Positions 27,848 through 33,995 of a stretch of 64,000 nt of DNA are shown here, piece by piece; position 1 is the stretch's first letter, and each line of letters opens with the position of its first letter. Below the pieces are notes generated by a model that was not told the DNA's origin, made no database searches, and saw only the letters and a program-made list of their open reading frames with translations. Made by a program: the position numbers and the translations under genes. Source of the DNA: an uncultured Eubacterium sp. (GTDB lineage Bacteria > Bacillota > Clostridia > Peptostreptococcales > Anaerovoracaceae); the NCBI GenBank assembly GCA_902495595.1, contig CABUXV010000004.1, forward strand, positions 27,661-91,660, read 5' to 3'.

Positions 27848-28936
27848 TTAATTAATTTCATAATCTACATCAAGATCCAATTCTTCCAACGAATAATTAT
27901 CTAAATACCTAAGATTCTCCCTTCCTTCTAAACTTAATGTAGCATATGTGTAAGTAAGAAAGGCTTCTTCTGAATTCATTCTGGTTTTTAATATTTCAAA
28001 AACCAAACCATTCTCTTTGTCAGTAAGCTCAACTAACTCTTTATTATTTAAATCGCCTATATCGTATCCTTTTATTTCCGATACTACTTCCCTAAGTACA
28101 TTCAAGTACTCTATAATTTCCTCTTCATCTAATGAATATTTGATAAATTTAGCCATAAGCAGCTTACCTAACATATCAAGTTCTTTTCTGCTGAACTTTC
28201 TCTCTGGATATATTATATTTTCTACCGCTTCAGGAAACACCTTTTCGCTTAGTGCTTTCGCATAACGTTTATCGCCATAATGTCTCATAGAATCTCCAAC
28301 AAAATTTCCTATTGCGTTTAATTTTGTATCTATTCTGTTATATCTGTATTTATCATATTCTTCTCCTATTATATAGCAATGCTGCAGTATCCTTTTTTCT
28401 TCTTCTGTAAACTCTGGTGATTCATCTATATGTTCTAAATAATTCCATACAGGTTCATATATACTTCTTTCTTTATTTGATTCTGTATATATGAAAAAGC
28501 CTACTTCCTTTTCATATTTATATAATTTATTTTTGAGTTTTTCTTCAACAGGCAAACTCGCATCATACATCGGATACTTCTGGTATGCCTCCTTTAATTT
28601 GTTTAACCTATCTTTGTGATGGTTAATAATATTATTTCTTTTCCCCTGATTCTTCACAGATATATTATCATTGCCATTAGGCAGTATTTCCTTCATTAAA
28701 ACCTGATACTCTGGTTTTAGACTTTGAATGGTATTTTGAATATTAATATCTAACTTATTTAAATCCTTTATATACAAAAGTACCATTCTTTTTTCACTTT
28801 CAATCTTTTTATTTATCTTATTAATTTTTTTATCATTACTTTCATTTTTTATATCCACCCTATAATTAAAAATTTTATCCAAATGCTTATTAAGATTATC
28901 AATCACAATTTGTATCTTTTTTTCAGCTTTCCCCAT
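27848..28936 (-). CDS. Unknown paralog A of tail-element triplet
   Basis: A 362-residue paralog, first of the triplet. It has an N-terminal Lys/Asn-rich coiled region (MGKAEKKIQIVIDNLNKHLD), the shared core (YPMYDASLPVEEKLKNKLYK onward), and a C-terminal half close to copy C (YLNVLREVVSEIKGYDIGDL). The start is clear: GAGGAGG, 8 nt, ATG. The gene is preceded by a 330-nt AT-rich leader with promoter-like sequences and, further up, a terminator, so the triplet looks like an autonomous unit in the tail operon (a moron). No catalytic motif is visible. Confidence 0.8.
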   Translation of the reverse strand: MGKAEKKIQIVIDNLNKHLDKIFNYRVDIKNESNDKKINKINKKIESEKRMVLLYIKDLNKLDINIQNTIQSLKPEYQVLMKEILPNGNDNISVKNQGKRNNIINHHKDRLNKLKEAYQKYPMYDASLPVEEKLKNKLYKYEKEVGFFIYTESNKERSIYEPVWNYLEHIDESPEFTEEEKRILQHCYIIGEEYDKYRYNRIDTKLNAIGNFVGDSMRHYGDKRYAKALSEKVFPEAVENIIYPERKFSRKELDMLGKLLMAKFIKYSLDEEEIIEYLNVLREVVSEIKGYDIGDLNNKELVELTDKENGLVFEILKTRMNSEEAFLTYTYATLSLEGRENLRYLDNYSLEELDLDVDYEIN

Positions 28937-29271
28937 AACTTCTTCCTCCTCACCGACGAGTAAAAACTTACCTATATTCTACACTATACACTCTGCTATT
29001 TCTACTGTAACAAATATAACCGTACTTTAGTTTTTACTTTTATCGGAAATTTGGTAAACATATAAATTTAATTTTACTTGTCTTCAGATCTGTTTCCATA
29101 CTATATAAACAATTTCATATATTCAAATATAACTTTTCAGCTAACTTTTCTTGAAATTTGCTGCTGTACTGTATTTTCCACATATCGCCCGCAATGGGGA
29201 TAGCGCTTCTTCGCAAGGTGTTTTCTTTGATATCTAGTCAATATCTATAAGACCGATATTTCCTATATTAT
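28937..29271 (-). promoter_or_regulatory. AT-rich leader of the paralog triplet with putative promoter
   Basis: About 335 nt without a gene. On the minus strand TTGAAT (29126-29121) with a 17-nt spacer precedes TAGTAT (29103-29098); an overlapping TATAGT lies at 15 nt. A further TATAGT (about 28989) lies nearer the first ATG. A short GC-richer patch at 29185-29220 is unexplained and may be left from an older phage gene. Confidence 0.35.
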
Positions 29272-29299
29272 AAAAAACAGCGAAAAAATCGCTGTTTTT
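29272..29299 (-). terminator. Intrinsic terminator after the endolysin gene
   Basis: Stem AAAAACAGCGA / TCGCTGTTTTT (29273-29283, 29289-29299) with a T-run on the minus strand, 27 nt past the amidase stop. It insulates the downstream triplet from the tail operon and would also stop transcription before the tape measure unless read through. Confidence 0.88.
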
Positions 29300-29326
29300 C
29301 AATATATATTTTTCTTAATCCTTTTA

Positions 29327-30292
29327 CTAGGATTTTATTATCTGCATCTGAACTGCCTGTATTTCTTTGCCTTTTATGCCTGCGTAACCATTGCTGTTAT
29401 TATTATTGTATTCAATTACCCAGTCCAGCCATCCGCAGTCTTTGGAATATACTCGGTATTTTACCGCATACCCTGATATTCCTGTAAGCGTCATTTGAAG
29501 AAGATCGCATGAGGCTTTCTTATTTCCCGCAAAATTTTCCCCATATTTATCACGCTCTCTGTCCGTCTGCCAATTAAACCAAAGGCCTCTTTTTCTTCTT
29601 AGTCTATACTTGATTTTTCCTACTTTTGAGGCTTCTCCTTTCGTGTTGGCCTGCAAAGCTTTAAGAGGCTTTCCTATTACCCCGGCATATCCATCCATGC
29701 CGTCTGCGTAATTTGTCACATCTTCCCACCATTTGCCGTTCGCATATGCCCTGTATACAACATCTATTCCGCTTGAAGATGGATGAACCGTTTCAGAATC
29801 AACTGCTGCGGTTCCCATTTCTGCTGATATCATATTAAGAAATCTTGTCCAGCCTAAAGCTATAGTCCTGTGAGGACAGTTTTTCCCTGACCAGTCCTTA
29901 TGTCTTTTAACTCTGCTTATCCCCCAGCCTTTCTGTTTTAACAGTTTTGCTATATATGCAGCCGCATTCTTTTCCGCTGCATTAAATTTGCTTCCTCCTG
30001 ATTTGGAATAACATATTTCTATACCTATTGATTTTCTGTTTCCGTTTCCCGAACCATCCCCTGCATGCCATGCGTTTCTGCTGTGAGGAATACAGTGAAC
30101 CAGCTCCTTATCATCTATTACATCATGAAATGATACCTGATTGTTGTTGCTCCTCATATAAGATGCTTCATTTCTGGCGCTGGCATCGTTTGCCGTATTA
30201 TGTACGGTTATATATGACGGTTTCATGCTGTAAGGACATTTTTTGCTGTATTTACTGGACGGAACATACATACTGACTTCCGTATACGCCAT
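29327..30292 (-). CDS. Endolysin: N-acetylmuramoyl-L-alanine amidase (Amidase_2) with ChW-like wall-binding repeats
   Basis: A 321-residue lysin. Residues ~20-160 form an Amidase_2 zinc domain with metal ligands in ITVHNTAND, the second His region NAWHAGDGSGNG and the end motif RHKDWSGKNCPHR. Residues ~175-321 hold tandem Trp-containing repeats (VVYRAYANGKWWEDV, VKYRVYSKDCGWLDWVIEY, AGIKGKEIQAVQMQI) resembling clostridial ChW modules that bind the wall. No signal peptide, so export depends on the holin. Its ATG overlaps the GT stop (TAATG), implying translational coupling to the tail chaperone. This position between chaperone and tape measure is unusual for a lysin. Confidence 0.9.
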   Translation of the reverse strand: MAYTEVSMYVPSSKYSKKCPYSMKPSYITVHNTANDASARNEASYMRSNNNQVSFHDVIDDKELVHCIPHSRNAWHAGDGSGNGNRKSIGIEICYSKSGGSKFNAAEKNAAAYIAKLLKQKGWGISRVKRHKDWSGKNCPHRTIALGWTRFLNMISAEMGTAAVDSETVHPSSSGIDVVYRAYANGKWWEDVTNYADGMDGYAGVIGKPLKALQANTKGEASKVGKIKYRLRRKRGLWFNWQTDRERDKYGENFAGNKKASCDLLQMTLTGISGYAVKYRVYSKDCGWLDWVIEYNNNNSNGYAGIKGKEIQAVQMQIIKS

Positions 30293-31001
30293 TACCCATC
30301 TCTCCTTTCTTTGAACTCCTTATTGAACATCGCAGCATAGGCACCGAAAGCTTCCGCCTCTTTTTCTTTTCTCTCCTTTATATCCTCTTCATTTTCAAAC
30401 AGAGGCAGCGGATTTTCAGGATATATATTTTTATCTCCCATCACCGATGCCATGGAATAGCTTACGTAGACACCGGACATCCATGAAGCAAAATTCATTT
30501 CCTCAAGTTCTGCTTTCTTCTTCTCTTCATATGCCTTTAAAAAAGGAAGCAGTTTTCTTGGACTTAAATGCCAGAATGTATTGTAATCAACACCCATAAT
30601 TATGGCATTGGGCAGATATATATCGTTTATAATCTGCTTTATGCTGCTGTATTGTTTTTTATCTTTGATTCTTTCTGTTGATTTTCCTATCTCTCTTCGC
30701 TCTTGCTCTTTTGATTCCCCTCTTTCTTGCTCTGATTGAGAGAGCGAAAAAAACCGCTTTCATTTACCGCCTTGTTTATCTCATCCATTATTACATCTAT
30801 AGAACCGCCTCCGGCAAGATGATTTTCTATTTCAACACCGGCTCTCTCCATATCGTCATCCATTGCCAGCGCTAAAAATCCTCTGACTGTTGACAGTACT
30901 CTCTTATCCATTTCATAAAGAGATATTCCCATGTCTTCCAGTCTGCACATAGCGTTGAAATTGAGTTCCGGTAACTTGTATTCAGATCCATTAATTTTCA
31001 T
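30292..31001 (-). CDS. Tail assembly chaperone GT, made by -1 frameshift from G
   Basis: Joined product: codons 31001-30747 of the G frame, then -1 slippage on the run T TTT TTT (plus-strand A7 at 30747-30753) into the overlapping frame ending at 30292, giving about 236 residues. I traced the -1 frame from the slip site to the downstream ORF and it has no stop. It encodes a Glu/Lys-rich linker, then YSSIKQIINDIYLPNAIIMG and VDYNTFWHLSPRKLLPF, the usual GT-type C-terminal domain. The T domain has no good ribosome binding site of its own (ATG 30597), which supports frameshifting. In siphophages G and GT coat the tape measure and recruit tail tube protein. Confidence 0.85.
30687..31001 (-). CDS. 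Tail assembly chaperone G (0-frame product)
   Basis: A 104-residue acidic protein (ELNFNAMCRLEDMGISLYEM, later IDVIMDEINKAVNESGFF) directly downstream of the tail tube gene, the standard slot for G. It terminates at TAG 19 codons after the slippery heptamer. AGGAGG lies 7 nt before its ATG. The 0-frame product should be in excess over GT. No catalytic role. Confidence 0.85.
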   Translation of the reverse strand: MKINGSEYKLPELNFNAMCRLEDMGISLYEMDKRVLSTVRGFLALAMDDDMERAGVEIENHLAGGGSIDVIMDEINKAVNESGFFRSLNQSKKEGNQKSKSEER

Positions 31002-31043
31002 TTTTATTTCCTCCTGATTGTTGAGTGTTTCGTAGTTTTTTAT

Positions 31044-31072
31044 GAAAAGAGCGGATTGAATCCGCCCTTTTC
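31044..31072 (-). terminator. Stem-loop between tail tube and chaperone genes
   Basis: An imperfect 12-bp stem (GAAAAG.GCGGAT / ATCCGC.CTTTTC) with a 3-5 nt loop, about 30 nt after the tail tube stop. The T-run is short, so it probably attenuates transcription or protects the 3' end, giving more tube protein than downstream products. Confidence 0.7.
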
Positions 31073-31103
31073 AGATTTTTATCTTCCAGTCCCGATAAAC
31101 CGA

Positions 31104-31502
31104 CTATGCAGTCATTTTTTTGATTTCTGAAGAAGGAAGCGCAACAACTTTCATATCTACTGCTACGTTTAATGCGCCGCCAACTATAAGAGCGTTGTGT
31201 TTTCCTGTAAATGAATACTTTGCATCTCCGAAGTTCAAAGTATATGTAAGTTCTTCATCTTCGCAGCCTGTAAGCTGTGCAAACTGCTCCTCATCATAGT
31301 TTGCAACAAATTCCATTGCAGCCATAGCTTTTACTCCCGGTATGAACTTCTGAACATCGTCAGCCAGAGTAGTTACATCGATAGCTACAGGTGCTGCTCC
31401 CAGATCAGGAAATGATTTAATCTTAACGTCGATATTAACTGCACCTTCTCCTGTTACATCGTTTTTAATGTTTAAAATTGTTCCCTGTGTACTTATTGCC
31501 AT
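31104..31502 (-). CDS. Major tail tube protein
   Basis: A 132-residue beta-rich protein (AISTQGTILNIKNDV, then FPDLGAAPVAIDVTTLADDV and FIPGVKAMAAMEFVANYD) typical of siphophage tail tube proteins of the TP901-1/SPP1 type. It would form stacked hexameric rings around the tape measure. There is no tail sheath gene nearby, so the tail is non-contractile. The ATG follows AAGGAG. It is the first clear structural gene after the regulatory segment. Confidence 0.85.
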   Translation of the reverse strand: MAISTQGTILNIKNDVTGEGAVNIDVKIKSFPDLGAAPVAIDVTTLADDVQKFIPGVKAMAAMEFVANYDEEQFAQLTGCEDEELTYTLNFGDAKYSFTGKHNALIVGGALNVAVDMKVVALPSSEIKKMTA

Positions 31503-31525
31503 TTTTTTTCTCCTTTTACTGATTA

Positions 31526-31891
31526 TTATATTTTTTTAAGTTTTACTATCTCTTTTGCCAATTCAATTTTTTCCTCTCTTGTAGGGCAGGATATTCGCTT
31601 TATAATGCCTTCATATTCACTCTTTTTAAATCCGCCGTCCACGAATATCCCCTTTAAATCGAGAAATGTTTTTTCCTCGGCATATTCGGATTTGATTTTC
31701 ATCAAACTGTCTTCAAGTCCTGAAATTTTATCATCCATCGTCCTTATTATTTCTTCCAGTTTTAAAACATAAATTTTAGTCTCCTTATATTTGTTGTTTA
31801 TTTCATCAAATCTTTCTTTAGGAATCATTATGTTTTCTTTTTCCGGCTCCTTTTGCGATGGCTCAGAACCTTTCTGTCTGCTGCAAGTCAA
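31526..31891 (-). CDS. Coiled-coil phage protein, possibly scaffold-derived
   Basis: A 121-residue protein. Its centre is a long heptad-like helix (IPKERFDEINNKYKETKIYV, MDDKISGLEDSLMKIKSEYA) and the C-terminus reads FVDGGFKKSEYEGIIKRI. The opening IPKERFDEIN resembles phage capsid scaffolds (DUF4355/GP20 type), which would be a fossil in an element with no capsid, but length and the rest of the match are poor. A tail-completion role is equally possible. A TTG at 31891, 8 nt after AAAGGAGG, is the best start; a GTG upstream lies inside that site, and an internal ATG at 31828 has no site. Confidence 0.6.
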   Translation of the reverse strand: MTCSRQKGSEPSQKEPEKENIMIPKERFDEINNKYKETKIYVLKLEEIIRTMDDKISGLEDSLMKIKSEYAEEKTFLDLKGIFVDGGFKKSEYEGIIKRISCPTREEKIELAKEIVKLKKI

Positions 31892-31997
31892 ACCCCTCAC
31901 CTCCTTTCATTTGTTTTCCCTGTCTGTCAGGTATAGGAGCATATATAAAAAAGTTTTATGCTTTTCCTGCGTCAAACTTTTCTATCCGCTTTTATGA

Positions 31998-32165
31998 TTA
32001 CTCATTGTTTTTTATAAGATAAACTGTAGTATCTCTTCTTACTCCTGCTGTAGTATCATACAGGTTCGTCTGTATTTCCATGACGGCCCAGCCTTCATTA
32101 AGCTTGTCCTGAAGCTGCTGACATACATATTCGCTGTCTCCGTAAATGCAAGTTACTTCTGCCAT
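31998..32165 (-). CDS. 55-aa phage protein
   Basis: A short gene with a perfect site (AAGGAGG, 8 nt, ATG at 32165) and 55 codons to TAA at 31998. The product starts MAEVTCIYGDSEYVCQQLQD and contains LNEGWAVMEIQTNLYDTT, ending in VYLIKNNE. The compact alpha/beta pattern with LNEGW resembles small DUF4177-like proteins, but the family is not established. It is the first gene after the structured leader and the first of the tail operon. Confidence 0.7.
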   Translation of the reverse strand: MAEVTCIYGDSEYVCQQLQDKLNEGWAVMEIQTNLYDTTAGVRRDTTVYLIKNNE

Positions 32166-32526
32166 TATCTTTTCCTCCTTAAAGTTTCATCCAGGCAAAC
32201 CGAACAGCGGCAGTCAACCGCTTCATAGGAATCTCACCTCTCCGAGCATGTCCGAGGCACCCAATGCTGTGAGGCGTTCAAGGTGCAAGTATCATTATTG
32301 CATGCACATATCATCGCCATAAAATCCACCGCAGATTTCATTTCGCACAGTAGTGTTGCAGCCTATACTGCCTTTATCGCAAGCGCACTTGTGCCCCGGC
32401 TCCCTGTGCAAGGAACGTATTCGATTTGCCTTATTCAATTTTCAACGTACATTTATCAAGAAAGGATTTGCTCTTTTGTCCCTTCACTTATGTAAATAGG
32501 AATTATGTAAGTTTTGATGCATGTTT
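32166..32526 (-). ncRNA. Candidate structured leader RNA of the tail operon
   Basis: A 360-nt GC-richer stretch between the sigma-like gene and the first tail-operon gene. It holds at least five dyads: 32207-32210/32218-32221 (GCGG/CCGC), 32233-32249/32264-32273 (CTCAC and AGCAT with their complements), 32283-32288/32298-32307 (GTGCA/TGCAC), 32358-32361/32368-32371 and 32385-32388/32391-32394. A direct repeat TTACATAA occurs just after the sigma stop. One reading frame of 48 codons with five Cys exists from a TTG, but has no ribosome binding site. I favour RNA structure, possibly an antiterminator or late-promoter leader; this is inference. Confidence 0.35.
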
Positions 32527-32913
32527 TTAAAAAATAATTTTATCTTTTATATTTTTCAGGGCTTTCTCTTTTATTCTGTGCACCTGATATTGTTTAATTC
32601 CAAGCTTTTTCGCAGCTTTTCTCTCCGACATATTTTCAAAGAATATTAAATATATAACCTGTCTTTGTTCGCAGCTAAGGGCTTTTATTGATTTATAAAG
32701 CTGTTTAAGCATATATTTTTTAAGAATTTCTTCTTCCACTCCGTCAACATGTTCTGCAATAGCCTCCTCTTTAAGTTCGCATGTGTTATCTCTGTAGCGA
32801 TTGTTGTAATATGCCTGACTGCTTCTCATTTTGTTAAATTCATCAAACAGCTCCTTATCTACATATATTTTTTCTTTTCCCGCAGGTATGTAATATTTCT
32901 TCTCTTTTTCCAT
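32527..32913 (-). CDS. Sigma-70 region-4-like transcription activator
   Basis: A 128-residue protein. The N-terminal half is charged (KYYIPAGKEKIYVDKELFDE). The C-terminal half is a sigma region-4 helix-turn-helix (IKALSCEQRQVIYLIFFENM, RKAAKKLGIKQYQVHRIKEK). The same architecture is found in phage activators such as PBSX Xpf and in mobile-element sigma-like proteins. It most likely switches on the tail operon directly downstream. The ATG follows GGAGGAG. Its expression appears gated by the terminator at 32966-33015 and by the repressor-controlled promoter at 33246-33275. Confidence 0.82.
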   Translation of the reverse strand: MEKEKKYYIPAGKEKIYVDKELFDEFNKMRSSQAYYNNRYRDNTCELKEEAIAEHVDGVEEEILKKYMLKQLYKSIKALSCEQRQVIYLIFFENMSERKAAKKLGIKQYQVHRIKEKALKNIKDKIIF

Positions 32914-32934
32914 TTTTCTCCTCCGTTTTCTTTC

Positions 32935-33031
32935 GAATCCGCAGGAGACGCCAATCTGAATTCACAAAAAAAGACAGGCAGGAGATATTATTCAATATCT
33001 ATCCATGCCCGTCTTGCGGTTCTGCGGATTC
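32935..33031 (-). terminator. Terminator nested in a longer hairpin upstream of the sigma-like gene
   Basis: On the minus strand AAGACGGGCA (33015-33006) pairs with TGCCTGTCTT (32980-32971), with an inner AGATATT/AATATCT stem, and runs into seven T residues: an intrinsic terminator. Outside it, GAATCCGCAG (33031-33022 strand-reversed) pairs perfectly with CTGCGGATTC (32944-32935). It sits between the 46-aa gene and the sigma-like gene, so activator expression needs readthrough. Confidence 0.85.
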
Positions 33032-33047
33032 AAAATTGCTTTTCAAA

Positions 33048-33188
33048 TTAATTGTTCGATATTCTCATATTCCCTTTTCCAAGGAATCTGATTACGGTTT
33101 TATGCCCTTTATGCACTATTTCAACTTTCATCGACTTAGGGTCTGCATGACAAACCGTTTTGTTTTCTGAATTCTTTACTACCTCCAT
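33048..33188 (-). CDS. 46-aa phage early protein
   Basis: A small gene with AAAGGAGG 4 nt before the ATG at 33188 and TAA at 33048. The product starts MEVVKNSENKTVCHADPKSM and contains KVEIVHKGHKTVIRFLGKG. Proteins of this size and pattern precede sigma-like regulators in several Bacillota phages and conjugative elements, from memory, but function is unknown. It is the first gene expressed from the leftward promoter and lies before the terminator. Confidence 0.65.
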   Translation of the reverse strand: MEVVKNSENKTVCHADPKSMKVEIVHKGHKTVIRFLGKGNMRISNN

Positions 33189-33226
33189 TTTTCCTCCTTT
33201 CTTTTATTTTGTTATCAGCCTTAAGT

Positions 33227-33327
33227 CACTTTATGTGTCACCAACAATATATCATTAATCCACGTTACGTGTCAACCACTATTTGTGGACTCTTTTCATT
33301 TACATTATCCACATTACGTGTTATAAT
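33227..33327. promoter_or_regulatory. Divergent promoters with four CAC-N5-GTG operators
   Basis: Rightward: TTTACA (33299-33304), 17-nt spacer, TATAAT (33322-33327) for the repressor. Leftward: TTGACA (33275-33270), 18-nt spacer, TATATT (33251-33246) for the early/sigma genes. Four 11-bp sites lie here: CACTTTATGTG (33227), CACGTTACGTG (33261, perfect dyad), CACTATTTGTG (33277) and CACATTACGTG (33310). Two fall exactly in the promoter spacers, as expected for a lysis-lysogeny switch bound by the adjacent Xre protein. Confidence 0.82.
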
Positions 33328-33362
33328 GTGTTTGTGTACGAGTAATCGAAAGGATTTATTAG

Positions 33363-33737
33363 ATGAGTGACTTTGCAAAAAATTTAAAATATCTTCGTAA
33401 AAAAAATGACATGACCCAAACCGAGCTGGCTTCTGACCTGGGAGTATCACGAAGTACCATAGGAATGTACGAAAACGGAGAACGTGAACCGGACATAAAA
33501 ACCCTTGAAGCTATAGCTGCTTTTTTTAACGTGGATATGAATTTTCTGCTGGGAGGGAAAATTTCCGCATCGGAACTTGAAACAAAATATTACATGGATG
33601 ATGAGGTTGCCGAACTGGCTCAGGAAATATACGATGACCCTGATAAGAGGATTCTCTTCTCAGCAGCCCGTGACATATCAAAGGACGATATGCAGTTCGT
33701 TATTAACATGATAAAAAGATTTAAAGGTGATGATTAA
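33363..33737 (+). CDS. Xre-family repressor of the tail element
   Basis: A 124-residue regulator with an N-terminal Cro/CI helix-turn-helix (KYLRKKNDMTQTELASDLGV, SRSTIGMYENGEREPD) and a helical C-terminal dimerisation part (ISKDDMQFVINMIKRFKGDD). It has no LexA-like Ser-Lys peptidase, so inactivation probably depends on the downstream ImmA-like gene. AAAGGA 8 nt before the ATG. It likely binds the four CAC-N5-GTG sites upstream, shutting the leftward promoter and tuning its own. Confidence 0.9.
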   Translation: MSDFAKNLKYLRKKNDMTQTELASDLGVSRSTIGMYENGEREPDIKTLEAIAAFFNVDMNFLLGGKISASELETKYYMDDEVAELAQEIYDDPDKRILFSAARDISKDDMQFVINMIKRFKGDD

Positions 33738-33954
33738 TTTGGATGAAAGAGTATTTGTTTATTTAGTAACGATGCCAAATAAGGCAAAAGCTGTGACCGT
33801 ACTCAGCGGAGTCGACGAATATACAGTATATATCAACAACACTTTAAACTGTGAAATGCAGCTTCAGGCCTATAAGCACGAAATGGAGCACATAGCAAAT
33901 AAAGACTACGAACATTTTTATGATGTAAACGTCTTGGAACATTTCAGACCATAA
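33730..33954 (+). CDS. ImmA/IrrE-like metallopeptidase, putative antirepressor
   Basis: A 74-residue small protein with the zinc motif HEMEH (QAYKHEMEHIANKDYEHF) and the typical end DVNVLEHF. Paired with an Xre repressor this is the ImmR-ImmA arrangement of ICEBs1 and many Bacillota phages, where the protease cleaves the repressor on induction. It overlaps the repressor stop by 8 nt. The start is uncertain: ATG 33730 lies against the AAAGGTG site, and TTG 33739 has better spacing. It is shorter than full ImmA, so it may be a minimal form. Confidence 0.78.
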   Translation: MINLDERVFVYLVTMPNKAKAVTVLSGVDEYTVYINNTLNCEMQLQAYKHEMEHIANKDYEHFYDVNVLEHFRP

Positions 33955-33995
33955 CCCAGTTATATCAACAATTATACAGTAAAGAGGTGCATTAG

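Noticed and set aside
30292..30597. Reading the T domain as an independent gene starting at ATG 30597
   Set aside because: No usable ribosome binding site, and the upstream -1 frame is open back to a slippery heptamer in G; treated as part of GT.
32281..32450. 48-codon Cys-containing frame in the tail-operon leader
   Set aside because: Only a TTG start without ribosome binding site; hairpin density fits RNA better. Kept as an alternative in the leader entry.
17148..33954. Intact prophage
   Set aside because: No integrase, terminase, portal, capsid, replication genes or attachment-site repeats could be found.
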